NCBI GenBank assembly: GCA_023423335.1
Contig: JAFAFU010000083.1
Span: forward strand, 1-22,793
DNA from: Bacillota bacterium
GTDB taxonomy: Bacteria > Bacillota > Clostridia > Lachnospirales > Lachnospiraceae
Direction of reading: 5' to 3'
Length of the DNA stretch: 22,793 nucleotides
The position numbers and the translations under genes are program-made. Each line of letters starts with the position of its first letter. Position 1 is the first letter of the stretch. The notes beneath the pieces were generated by a model. That model saw only the letters and a program-made list of their open reading frames with translations. It was not told where the DNA came from and ran no database searches. Shown here in pieces: positions 1 to 7,199 of the stretch.

Positions 1-62
1 TTTAGGTATCGTTCTACCAGTTCTAACTTTACTTCTGGTTTTAACTTTCCTTCTCTAGACAT
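1..62 (-). CDS. IS3-type transposase OrfA, N-terminal fragment (runs off the window)
   Basis: Read on the minus strand, an ATG at 62 opens a frame of 20 complete codons up to the window edge, starting MSREGKLKPEVKLELVERYL. A purine-rich GGGGGT stretch just upstream could act as ribosome binding site. The basic, helix-forming start resembles the first helix of the helix-turn-helix in IS3/IS150-group OrfA proteins, which bind the IS ends. The family assignment is from recognition of this short peptide only. The rest of the gene, and any OrfB with the DDE catalytic triad, would lie outside the window, so completeness and activity cannot be judged. Confidence 0.55.
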   Translation of the reverse strand, partial: MSREGKLKPEVKLELVERYL

Positions 63-101
63 AGAAATACCCCCATATAGAATTGAATTGTTATATTTCA
101 A

Positions 102-126
102 TGTCCTATATAGGGGTAGCATATCA
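102..126 (-). mobile_element. Probable terminal inverted repeat of the IS3-type element
   Basis: Forty bases upstream of the transposase start, the minus strand reads TGATATGCTACCCC followed by TATATAGGACA. It begins with TG and carries the CCCC...GGACA layout known from IS150-group IS3 ends. If correct, the element ends at 126 and the sequence from 127 is flanking DNA. The matching other end lies outside the window, so this remains a pattern-based call. Nearby copies of a CAATTCTAT-GGGG motif (about 70-84 inverted, 126-138 direct) complicate the boundary. Confidence 0.35.
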
Positions 127-180
127 CAATTCTATGGGGTTATTTCACTGCCGTCCGGTTTCACTTCACTCCGCTCGAAC

Positions 181-217
181 AGTGCAAGCAAGCTTGCTGT
201 GCAAACTTGTTTGCACT
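181..217. repeat. Long hairpin downstream of the first xylanase gene
   Basis: AGTGCAAGCAAGCTTGC and GCAAACTTGTTTGCACT can pair over 17 positions around a TGT loop. The two non-Watson-Crick positions can be G-U pairs in RNA. There is no T-run on either side, so it is not a standard intrinsic terminator. The surrounding 127-247 spacer shows GAGCGGAGTGAAGTGAA-like phrasing typical of dispersed palindromic repeats. It may still end or protect the xylanase transcript, which stops at 248 on the minus strand. Confidence 0.5.
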
Positions 218-247
218 ATTCTCACTACGCTTTCATTATATCATGAA

Positions 248-1573
248 TTAATAACCTGCCTTATCACGGTCCAGCATTGCCCCATAATATGAATATTTCG
301 CATTCAAGCTGCCGTCAAACAATACTGGATTGCGGTCGCGCCTCCAGGATAAGCTATCGGTGAAGCCCCAGAAGGTAATTCCGGATACCTTTGTGGTGCC
401 TGCCGCATTTTCTGTAATAATGCTGTTTATCAGCTCATAATAATATTGACCCTGAGCCTTCAAATTTTCCTCCGTAGGGCTGAGAATATTCTGCCAGGTG
501 CCCAGACTGACATCCAGCTCTGTAATCTGCACCTCCAGTCCTAAAGCACTGAAGGCCTTCAGTGTTCCTATATACTTATCAATCGAATCCTTTGTATATA
601 AGTGCCCCTGGCATCCGATACCATCAATCAGGGATCTGCCATTTTCATCCACTAAGGACTCGGCCAACTTGACAATATGCTCGGTCTTAAACTGTTCATT
701 GTAATCATTATAATAAAGCTTTATGGTTTCAGGAGCATATTTGTCTGCATAGTAAAATGCATGCCAGATATAATCATCTCCGATGATCTGTTTCCACAGG
801 CAGTCACGGTAGGTGCCGTTCTCCATAATAGCCTCATTCACAATATCATATGCATAGAATGTGTCCGAGTAGCCCAAAGTATCCAAAAGCTCGAATGTCT
901 GCTTTATATAACTTTCCATACGGGCAAGCATGGTATCGCGGTCCACCAGACCCTTAGACTTATCAAAGCCCTCATAAAAAATCCAATCCGGCGTCTGACT
1001 GTACCATACAAGGACATGGCCGCGGACAACCATTCCGTTGCTCTTAGCCCAATCTAACAGCTTGATGGTCCTTGGTGTAAAGGTAACGACAATCTCACCG
1101 GCTGCAATGCTTTCCGACTTATTCAGAATGTAATCCGGTTTCATCAGGTTCTCTAAGGTGATCATATTAAAATTCTTTGTAATAATATCCGTATATTTAC
1201 TGTCTGCTATCATGGCATCCGACAGGCAGGTGCCTGCCATAAGGCCCTTCTGCCCATAAACATCCTTCAGTCCGCCATCCGTTATAACCGCTGTCTCTTC
1301 GGATACCGCTTCCTTATCCTCAGCACTGTCCTCCTCGCCTTCAACTGCCGCAGCTTCCTCCCCTGCTGATTCAGGAGTCTTAGTTCCCTGTTCTTTTCCT
1401 TCGGTATCATTTTCATCAGCCGCATCAGCTTCCTCCGGCAGTTTTGTTCCCTCCTGTTCGACAGTATCGGAATTAGCGGACTGATCGTTATCTTTTTTTG
1501 CACAACCAGTCACCGCCGCAAGCATAAGCACCATCATCATTACTAAAATTGCCTTAAATAAATTTTGTTTCAT
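248..1573 (-). CDS. GH10 endo-1,4-beta-xylanase, lipoprotein
   Basis: A 441-residue protein with a lipoprotein signal (hydrophobic 8-21, lipobox VTGC, lipidated Cys24). An acidic linker follows (about 25-97) with two EQ-x-GTK-x-PE copies at about 39-48 and 61-69. The GH10 barrel covers about 102-437. Family signatures are visible: RGHVLVW (184-190, with WYSQ where WHSQ is usual), YDIVNEA with acid/base Glu247, GCQGH with His324, ITELD with nucleophile Glu352, and the aromatic FWGFTD...SW segment near 401-410. All core catalytic residues are present, so it should hydrolyse internal beta-1,4 bonds in xylan at the cell surface. The start is supported by GGAGG five bases upstream. It lies 142 bp behind the esterase gene on the same strand and has its own candidate promoter. 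Confidence 0.93.
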   Translation of the reverse strand: MKQNLFKAILVMMMVLMLAAVTGCAKKDNDQSANSDTVEQEGTKLPEEADAADENDTEGKEQGTKTPESAGEEAAAVEGEEDSAEDKEAVSEETAVITDGGLKDVYGQKGLMAGTCLSDAMIADSKYTDIITKNFNMITLENLMKPDYILNKSESIAAGEIVVTFTPRTIKLLDWAKSNGMVVRGHVLVWYSQTPDWIFYEGFDKSKGLVDRDTMLARMESYIKQTFELLDTLGYSDTFYAYDIVNEAIMENGTYRDCLWKQIIGDDYIWHAFYYADKYAPETIKLYYNDYNEQFKTEHIVKLAESLVDENGRSLIDGIGCQGHLYTKDSIDKYIGTLKAFSALGLEVQITELDVSLGTWQNILSPTEENLKAQGQYYYELINSIITENAAGTTKVSGITFWGFTDSLSWRRDRNPVLFDGSLNAKYSYYGAMLDRDKAGY

Positions 1574-1611
1574 AATTTCCTCCAGTAAGTATTATTTAAC
1601 ACTTATCATGA

Positions 1612-1640
1612 AATATAACATTTACTCTCCGTCTTGTCTA
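1612..1640 (-). promoter_or_regulatory. Candidate sigma-A promoter for the first xylanase gene
   Basis: On the minus strand, -35 TAGACA (1640-1635) is separated by 17 bases from -10 TATATT (1617-1612). A TG one base before the -10 makes it an extended -10. The predicted start near 1605 leaves a leader of about 30 bases with the GGAGG site. Two direct ATTGTCA copies (plus strand, 1648-1654 and 1670-1676) lie just upstream. Confidence 0.5.
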
Positions 1641-1715
1641 ATCAATTATTGTCATGTTTTCGGTTATAAATTGTCACATTTTGACGGAAACAGGAAATAC
1701 CATAAATCGTCCTGC

Positions 1716-3818
1716 CTATTCCTGATCCATAAACAGGGATAAATCTATCACCTCCGCAAGAAAGGCATAACCCTCTGCGTTCGGATGCAGATAATCGTTT
1801 GCAAACCTTGCCTGCATCTTGGAGGGTTTCGCCGAATCTGCTATTGCCGAAGCAAAATCTATCACTCCGTCAAAGCCCGAATCCTTAGACATAATCCATT
1901 TGTTAACCTTAAGACGGATTTGTTCATGCAATACCGAGTAATATCCATTGCCCTCAAACGGCGTAATTGTCCCTCCATATACCTTAATACCGTATTTATG
2001 GGCAGTCTCGATCATTTCTTTATACTTGCTGATGAGTGATGCCGAAATATCACCGGAGGCATATCCAATATCATTTACTCCGATTAGCAGGATACAATAC
2101 TTTACACCGGCAGGTTCACATATATCGCGGACGAAACGCTTATAAGCAGCCGGACCGTTTCCGCCATAAATCGAATTACCGCCGATTCCCTTATTAATCA
2201 CGGAAATATGCTGCGTGTCGGGATCTTCCTGTAACCGCTCCGCCAGAATATCCGACCATCTTTGAATTACATTGGTTTTTACACCATATCCATCGGTCAG
2301 GGAATCTCCGAAACAAACTACCGAAACATGCTCCGGTGTAGTAAATACATCGATATCGCTCAGGAAATACCAGCTGGTAGCTATTTGATAATTCTTAAAT
2401 ACTTCATCCTTTACATGATTACCTTGCATCAGGCAGTTTGTCGATCTTGATGCGGTATGGCTTGTAATGACGTTCGGTACTTTGCCGAATAAGGTTGATA
2501 TGGCAATATAATCCAGCGCGTCAAATTGAAAAGATATGGCATCGGATGTCACGGTCTTTCCTGCCGGGATCGTAACGCGGCGGCTTCCGCCGTTAAATGT
2601 AACAAGCGTATTGGTCGCAGGATCGATCTTCGAACTGCCGTATTCTAAGAGATGCGCGATATAAGCAGAGTTTATTTCCAGCGGAGTAGTGCCATATTCA
2701 TTCGAGAATTTTATTCTCAGTAAATTTCCGCCGGTAGAAACCCGAACGGATTGACGGTATGTATTCCCGGAAAGACCGGGCTTTGGAGGTAAAGTAGTAC
2801 CTGAAGCCGTTAATTGCGCGCTGCCCCAGGTTCCTACCCATATATTCTCACGCAATTCATAATCCTTGGCATAATACTTACCGTTTTCATCAAAGATACT
2901 GATGATATCGCCCGGCTTGGCCGGTATCTGAACCTTTGTGCCATCGGAACCGGCCGGTATGTCCTTTGTATGGAGGCTTTCATTCATTAGGACATCATTC
3001 TGGTAAGACTGAAGGAGGAAATTATACGTTTGATTTGCTTCGGTCCGGTTTTCCAAGGATAGCTCAATGGCATCTCCTGCCATATTTAAAACAGGCTTGG
3101 ACAGAGCTTCGGATAATCCGTAGTTTTCCGTATTATCATAAAACCAGACAAATACCCTGTCATAGGACTGCACCGGATTTTTCTGAGTCACACAGATATA
3201 TACGCGATCTGTTGCTTTAAAATTCAATACAGCTTCGCCCTTCAGTAATTTATAAGACCAGTTCGGACCAATTTTAGCTTCCCTCGTAGTCAGGTTTTTA
3301 TTATCTTGGTCCGGCATAATGGAACCAAGCAGTTTTTTAGTTTTTAATTTGCCGTCCTTATCATAAACCTCAAAATATAACTCGGATTTGTTTGTACGGT
3401 TTTTTGTATCCGTCCAATTTTCAACCTGCGTCTGCATGGAGCAGCCGAATGTACTGCCGCTGGAACCGGCTTTCAGATACTCCGTAATATCTAATTTAAT
3501 TCCGTTCTTTTTATTCTGCGAGGCCGCTGCAAATTTCAGAGAGGTCAGCTCAGTGGTAAGCTTTGCTTTCGTTTCCTTGGAATAAACTTCATAGCCCTCA
3601 CTCAAATTCGGCCTTGCGATGCCAAGATCATGCAGTACAAGTTTAGTGGCGCCATTGGGAATAACAGATTTCTCCATATATTTCTGGTAATCGTACGAAT
3701 CGGCAAGTACATTTTTCTGTATCAATAGTTGACTTGCAATAAAAATTGTCATCAGAAAAAGGATTAGTCCGGTCATCCTATGCTGCATGCGGTCAGGCTT
3801 ATTATTCATCTGCTTCAT
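1716..3818 (-). CDS. Secreted SGNH/GDSL hydrolase, XynE-like (probable carbohydrate acetylesterase)
   Basis: A 700-residue protein. A membrane-spanning signal segment lies at about 17-39. A region of about 280 residues (40-320) that I do not recognise follows. Next is the beta-rich domain starting IWVGTWGSAQ (about 326-490), typical of XynE-like SGNH proteins, then the catalytic SGNH domain. Catalytic blocks are clear: FGDSLTDG with Ser506, KGIGGN, GVND with Asn582, and DYLHP with Asp675 and His678. The family includes acetylxylan esterases. Its place between a xylanase and a ROK regulator suggests de-acetylation of xylan or its fragments outside the cell; the substrate is inferred. ATG 3818 is preferred over GTG 3821 because AGGAGG is then six bases upstream instead of three. 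Confidence 0.85.
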   Translation of the reverse strand: MKQMNNKPDRMQHRMTGLILFLMTIFIASQLLIQKNVLADSYDYQKYMEKSVIPNGATKLVLHDLGIARPNLSEGYEVYSKETKAKLTTELTSLKFAAASQNKKNGIKLDITEYLKAGSSGSTFGCSMQTQVENWTDTKNRTNKSELYFEVYDKDGKLKTKKLLGSIMPDQDNKNLTTREAKIGPNWSYKLLKGEAVLNFKATDRVYICVTQKNPVQSYDRVFVWFYDNTENYGLSEALSKPVLNMAGDAIELSLENRTEANQTYNFLLQSYQNDVLMNESLHTKDIPAGSDGTKVQIPAKPGDIISIFDENGKYYAKDYELRENIWVGTWGSAQLTASGTTLPPKPGLSGNTYRQSVRVSTGGNLLRIKFSNEYGTTPLEINSAYIAHLLEYGSSKIDPATNTLVTFNGGSRRVTIPAGKTVTSDAISFQFDALDYIAISTLFGKVPNVITSHTASRSTNCLMQGNHVKDEVFKNYQIATSWYFLSDIDVFTTPEHVSVVCFGDSLTDGYGVKTNVIQRWSDILAERLQEDPDTQHISVINKGIGGNSIYGGNGPAAYKRFVRDICEPAGVKYCILLIGVNDIGYASGDISASLISKYKEMIETAHKYGIKVYGGTITPFEGNGYYSVLHEQIRLKVNKWIMSKDSGFDGVIDFASAIADSAKPSKMQARFANDYLHPNAEGYAFLAEVIDLSLFMDQE

Positions 3819-3848
3819 CACGTTCCTCCTAAAATTTTCTATTCTTTA

Positions 3849-3877
3849 ATTATATTTGATTTTCATCTTTTCCACAA
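3849..3877 (-). promoter_or_regulatory. Candidate promoter of the esterase gene
   Basis: On the minus strand, TTGTGG (3877-3872), a 17-base spacer and a perfect -10 TATAAT (3854-3849) precede the start codon by about 30 bases, with AGGAGG in between. The -35 matches the consensus only in its TTG. It sits within the divergent region shared with the ROK gene. Confidence 0.45.
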
Positions 3878-4009
3878 TATACTATTTTTGAGTCTGACCT
3901 AACAGGGTCGTCTGCCTCCTCCTACGACTGTTTCATTCCATTTTTACTTTCAAAATGATCCTTTCAACAAGGTTTCACCCGAAAGAACCCCTTTCCAAAA
4001 ATGTCATTC

Positions 4010-4021
4010 TATGTTAACATA
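4010..4021. promoter_or_regulatory. Perfect 12-bp palindrome, candidate operator between esterase and ROK genes
   Basis: TATGTTAACATA is an exact inverted repeat 58 bases before the ROK start and about 130 bases upstream of the esterase promoter. ROK repressors such as XylR and NagC bind inverted repeats near their own gene or their targets, so this could be an autoregulatory operator. A 12-bp AT-rich palindrome can occur by chance, and I found no identical copy at the other xylan gene promoters. Confidence 0.3.
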
Positions 4022-4079
4022 ACCATAGATAAAACATGGGTAATAAATATGACAAATCGGAATACGAAGGGTGACAGTC

Positions 4080-5240
4080 ATGGTAACAGGCAGTAAAGAA
4101 CTGATCAGAGATATAAATACCAATCTGGTATTGGAAACAATAATAAATCATGCGGTAATCTCCAGAGCCGCGACCGCCAAGCATTTGGGCCTGACGAAGG
4201 CTACGATCTCCGCCATTGTCCAGGATCTGATTAACCGGAAGCTGGTTATAGAGATCGGAAGCGACGATACCAGTCTGGGTCGCAAGCCGATACTCTTAAG
4301 CCTGAATAAGAAAGCCGGCTTTGTCATCTGCATTGATATCGGAGTTGACACTCTGTCCGCCCTGGTCTCTGACCTTACGGGGGAGGATTCCAGCATGAAA
4401 CAGATCAGAACTCCGAAGAATCCTGCAAATCTTCTGCCCGCGTTGATCCAGTTGATTGAATCCATGAAGCTGCCCCAGGATACTCCTTATGGGCTGGTCG
4501 GAATCACCCTTGGTATCCATGGGGTGACCATGAATAATCAAGTATCCTTTACCCCCTACTATAATCTCACCGGAATAAATCTGGCCGAGAGCCTGGAACA
4601 GCATTTCGGCACTCCGGTCTATCTGGAGAACGAAGCAAATCTGTCTGTTATCGGTGAGAAGACCTTCCAATATGATTATGCCAATATCGCTAATATCAGT
4701 GTCCATTCCGGTATTGGGCTTGGCATCATTGTGAATCATCAGCTGTATACCGGTTATAACGGCCGCGCCGGTGAATTCGGCCATACCATCGTGGAAATTG
4801 ACGGAAGGCAATGCCCCTGCGGCAATCATGGCTGCCTCGAGCAATATGTATCGGAACGGGTTCTTCTGAAAGAATATGCGGATCGGAAGGGCTTATCCGA
4901 AATCAGCTTCGAACAGTACCGGAAGGATTATGAGGCACAGGATCCGGATGCCGTGAGAATTATGGAACAATTCATCAAATATATGTCCGTCGGCATTAAT
5001 AATATATTGAATGCTTATAATCCCGATATCGTAGTAATCAACAGCTCCTTCACCATCTTCTTCCCCCGGATCATTCGCCGGATTGAAGACGGCTTGAACA
5101 GCAGGATGAACAGCTATATCAGTATCGTCCCTTCGGTATTGCAGGACACTTCCATCCTGCTGGGGGGAATCTGTGTGGCGATCAAGGGCTTCTTAGGCAT
5201 TGAAAATCTGAAGCTGAACCATACCGAATACCGCTCATAA
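4080..5240 (+). CDS. ROK-family transcriptional regulator (XylR/NagC-like)
   Basis: A 386-residue protein. An N-terminal winged helix (about 10-70) contains the helix-turn-helix GLTKATISAIVQDLI and the wing motif LGRKP. The ROK sugar-kinase-like domain follows: IDIGVDT (phosphate-loop-like), ENEANLSVIGE, GIGLGI, and the zinc and sugar motif GEFGH...CPCGNHGCLE, complete with His and the three Cys. The DNA-binding part shows it is a regulator, not a kinase. By family it should release DNA when it binds xylose or a xylo-oligosaccharide. That ligand is inferred from the flanking xylanases and esterase. ATG 4080 is chosen because AAGGGTGA lies five bases before it; an upstream GTG at 4071 in the same frame lacks a ribosome binding site. 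Confidence 0.88.
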   Translation: MVTGSKELIRDINTNLVLETIINHAVISRAATAKHLGLTKATISAIVQDLINRKLVIEIGSDDTSLGRKPILLSLNKKAGFVICIDIGVDTLSALVSDLTGEDSSMKQIRTPKNPANLLPALIQLIESMKLPQDTPYGLVGITLGIHGVTMNNQVSFTPYYNLTGINLAESLEQHFGTPVYLENEANLSVIGEKTFQYDYANIANISVHSGIGLGIIVNHQLYTGYNGRAGEFGHTIVEIDGRQCPCGNHGCLEQYVSERVLLKEYADRKGLSEISFEQYRKDYEAQDPDAVRIMEQFIKYMSVGINNILNAYNPDIVVINSSFTIFFPRIIRRIEDGLNSRMNSYISIVPSVLQDTSILLGGICVAIKGFLGIENLKLNHTEYRS

Positions 5241-5251
5241 TAACAGCAAAT

Positions 5252-5290
5252 CACCGCCCATTGCATAAGAAAAGGGCGGTGTATTATTTT
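5252..5290. terminator. Intrinsic terminator after the ROK gene, probably bidirectional
   Basis: CACCGCCC (5252-5259) pairs with GGGCGGTG (5274-5281), followed on the plus strand by TATTATTTT. It lies in the gap between the ROK stop and the convergent spore-protein stop at 5297. On the minus strand the T-rich tail is weaker. Confidence 0.75.
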
Positions 5291-5296
5291 CGCCGA

Positions 5297-5548
5297 TTAC
5301 TGCATCAGCTCCATATTCTCCTCCGACCTTGATATCATCTCCTTTTCCTCCTTCTCTTTCCTCTTCTCTTCGTTCCTCCGTCTCGTCATGATACCTCCGA
5401 TCCGGCCGGATTCCTTCGCTGTCAGTGACTTCCAGCCGGTTGACATTACTTTATCCAGCAGACCCAGCTCCGTCGCTATTTCATATTTCAGTTCCTCTTC
5501 CGGTTTTAAATTATTGAGATCGATCTTTTTTTCCTTCTTCGCACTCAT
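5297..5548 (-). CDS. Small acid-soluble spore protein, alpha/beta type
   Basis: An 83-residue protein whose middle, YEIATELGLLDKV...GWKSLTAKESGRIGGIMTRR, matches the alpha/beta SASP core. Proteins of this family coat DNA in the spore core and protect it from UV and heat. EIATE matches the site where the germination protease GPR cuts these proteins. Both ends are highly charged. The C-terminal tail after residue 57 (RNEEKRKEKEEKE and on) is longer and more acidic/basic than in classic SASPs. AAGGAG lies seven bases before the ATG. It is monocistronic between a ROK gene and a xylanase gene, so its expression in the forespore is expected to be independent. A sigma-G promoter was looked for but not convincingly found. 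Confidence 0.85.
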   Translation of the reverse strand: MSAKKEKKIDLNNLKPEEELKYEIATELGLLDKVMSTGWKSLTAKESGRIGGIMTRRRNEEKRKEKEEKEMISRSEENMELMQ

Positions 5549-5632
5549 GCCGCACTCCTTTACATTTTTATTACTTTTTTAGAGTTTACCCATCCTGCCA
5601 ACTCCTATACTTTTGCTTTTTTACATTAAATA

Positions 5633-5676
5633 TAGTAGAATACTACATTGTCTCATGGCAAATTCTGTGCTATTAT
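5633..5676 (+). promoter_or_regulatory. Candidate promoter of the second GH10 gene, with upstream inverted repeat
   Basis: TTGTCT (5648-5653), exactly 17 bases, then TATTAT (5671-5676) fits a sigma-A promoter. A start near 5683 would leave a leader of about 37 bases with AGGAGG. Directly upstream, TAGTA-GAA-TACTA (5633-5645) is a 13-bp inverted repeat that could be an operator; the -35 overlaps ATTGTCT. Confidence 0.5.
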
Positions 5677-5719
5677 ATACCCCGTACATTTAATACGCAC
5701 AATACATAGGAGGATTTTT

Positions 5720-7072
5720 ATGAAAAAAAGATTTTTTACCGTATTCATCCTGTCAGCAGCCCTGCTTCTTATCTCCTGTTCCAAAAAAGCAGACCCTGCC
5801 ACAGATAATTCAGAAACGAAGCCTACGGCCACCCTTGCACCCACAGAAGCCCCGGCTCCTACACAAACTCCGGCAGATGGCGGCAATGCAGAGATTCCTC
5901 CGGCGGATGATACAAATGAGGCTGTTCCTGCAGAACCGGTAATTGTAGACGGCTATGATATCGCTGCATCTGTAACCGGGACACCTTTAAAGGATGCCTA
6001 TCAGGACTACTTTAAGATCGGCGTCGGTCTGAACGGAAGTGCTCCTGCCAATGATACGACCAAATCAGCAGCAATGTCTGAAATTATAAAATATCATTTC
6101 AACAGTGTAACCTATTCAAATCTGATGAAGCCCTCCTATCTGTTAGATCAGGCCGGAAGCATCAAGAATTATGATTCAGGAAATACGGAGCCTGCCGTCA
6201 ACTTCGACTCTGTTATCTCAGGTCTGGAATTTTGTAAGGAAAATGGCATTCAGATGCGCGGCCATGTATTAGTATGGCATAACCAGGTACCCGACTGGTT
6301 CTTCCGTGAGGGATATAAGAACGACGGGGCGTATGTAGATAAGGATACGATGCTGGGAAGACTGGAAAGCTACATCAAGCAGGTACTTACCTATACCCAG
6401 ACCAATTATCCCGGTGTCCTGTATTGCTGGGATGTCGTAAATGAAGCTGTTGAGAATTCTGCCGGAGCCTTTGAAACCGAATCCGGCTTCAACATCAGGA
6501 CCTATTATGACGGCACCAGGGAAAACCTCTGGTATAAGGTCATCGGCATTGATTATGTGGAAAAATCCTTTGAATATGCAAGAAAATATGCTGACCCCGA
6601 GGTTAAATTATTTTATAACGATTATAATACCTTCCAGCCCACAAAAACCATCGCCATCTACAAGCTGGTTTCCTATCTTAAGGATAAGGGATTGGTGGAT
6701 GGTATTGGTATGCAAAGCTACATGGATCTGACCTATCCGGGAATTGCGGGCGGCAATGACAGCTTCCTGACCGCTCTCTCCAAGTTTGCGGAACTGGAGC
6801 TGGAAATCCAGTTAACTGAGCTTACGATCAGAAGCGAGACGAATGATGCGTCATCCATGGAGAAGCAGGCGCAAAGATATGAAAACCTGTTCCAGATCCT
6901 GAAATCGATGGATACTGCCAGCGGCAAAAATGCCAACATCACCAGCGTAACCGTATTCGGTTTAATGGATGAATATCTCTTCTACCCCAACGATAAAACC
7001 TATGCCAGACTGTTTGACGGCAAACTCCAGCCGAAGCCTGCCTTCTACAGTATCCTGAATGTAGCGGAATAA
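5720..7072 (+). CDS. GH10-family glycoside hydrolase, lipoprotein, divergent active site
   Basis: A 450-residue protein. The signal segment (5-19) ends in lipobox LISC with Cys20. A Thr/Pro/Ala-rich linker runs to about 70, and the GH10 barrel covers about 88-448. Seen: RGHVLVWHNQ (190-199), CWDVVNEA with acid/base Glu242, and LTELT with nucleophile Glu367. The usual QSH before the nucleophile strand is QSY (Tyr334), and the usual WG...SW aromatic segment is replaced by VFGLMDEYLFYP near 412-422. The catalytic pair is intact, so hydrolysis of beta-1,4-xylan or a related glycan is likely, with possibly altered subsite preference. ATG 5720 has AGGAGG seven bases upstream; an in-frame ATG at 5655 would give an N-terminus unlike a signal peptide. 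It is a distant paralogue of the GH10 gene at 248-1573. Confidence 0.88.
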   Translation: MKKRFFTVFILSAALLLISCSKKADPATDNSETKPTATLAPTEAPAPTQTPADGGNAEIPPADDTNEAVPAEPVIVDGYDIAASVTGTPLKDAYQDYFKIGVGLNGSAPANDTTKSAAMSEIIKYHFNSVTYSNLMKPSYLLDQAGSIKNYDSGNTEPAVNFDSVISGLEFCKENGIQMRGHVLVWHNQVPDWFFREGYKNDGAYVDKDTMLGRLESYIKQVLTYTQTNYPGVLYCWDVVNEAVENSAGAFETESGFNIRTYYDGTRENLWYKVIGIDYVEKSFEYARKYADPEVKLFYNDYNTFQPTKTIAIYKLVSYLKDKGLVDGIGMQSYMDLTYPGIAGGNDSFLTALSKFAELELEIQLTELTIRSETNDASSMEKQAQRYENLFQILKSMDTASGKNANITSVTVFGLMDEYLFYPNDKTYARLFDGKLQPKPAFYSILNVAE

Positions 7073-7136
7073 ATCATCCGCCCTGTTCCGATTTTGATTA
7101 TATGATTTCGTGTTATGGTGTTATATTGAATACAAG

Positions 7137-7182
7137 AAATCCGGACTGTTTTGCCATATAGGCACCCTGGTCCGGATTTTTT
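7137..7182. terminator. Bidirectional terminator between the second GH10 gene and addA
   Basis: AAATCCGGAC (7137-7146) pairs with GTCCGGATTT (7170-7179). A T-run follows on the plus strand, and on the minus strand the hairpin is followed by TTTCTTG. A small inner hairpin TGCC-ATATA-GGCA is nested in the loop. It separates two convergent genes that end at 7072 and 7200. Confidence 0.8.
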
Positions 7183-7199
7183 CTAATTACTATTTGAAA

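Noticed and set aside
83..292. 69-codon plus-strand frame near the left end
   Set aside because: It spans the IS end, the hairpin and the tail of the xylanase gene, with no ribosome binding site; its content comes from repeats.
1678..1692. Possible CcpA (cre) site TTTTGACGGAAACA before the first xylanase
   Set aside because: It keeps the central CG and terminal CA but lacks the leading TG and several conserved bases.
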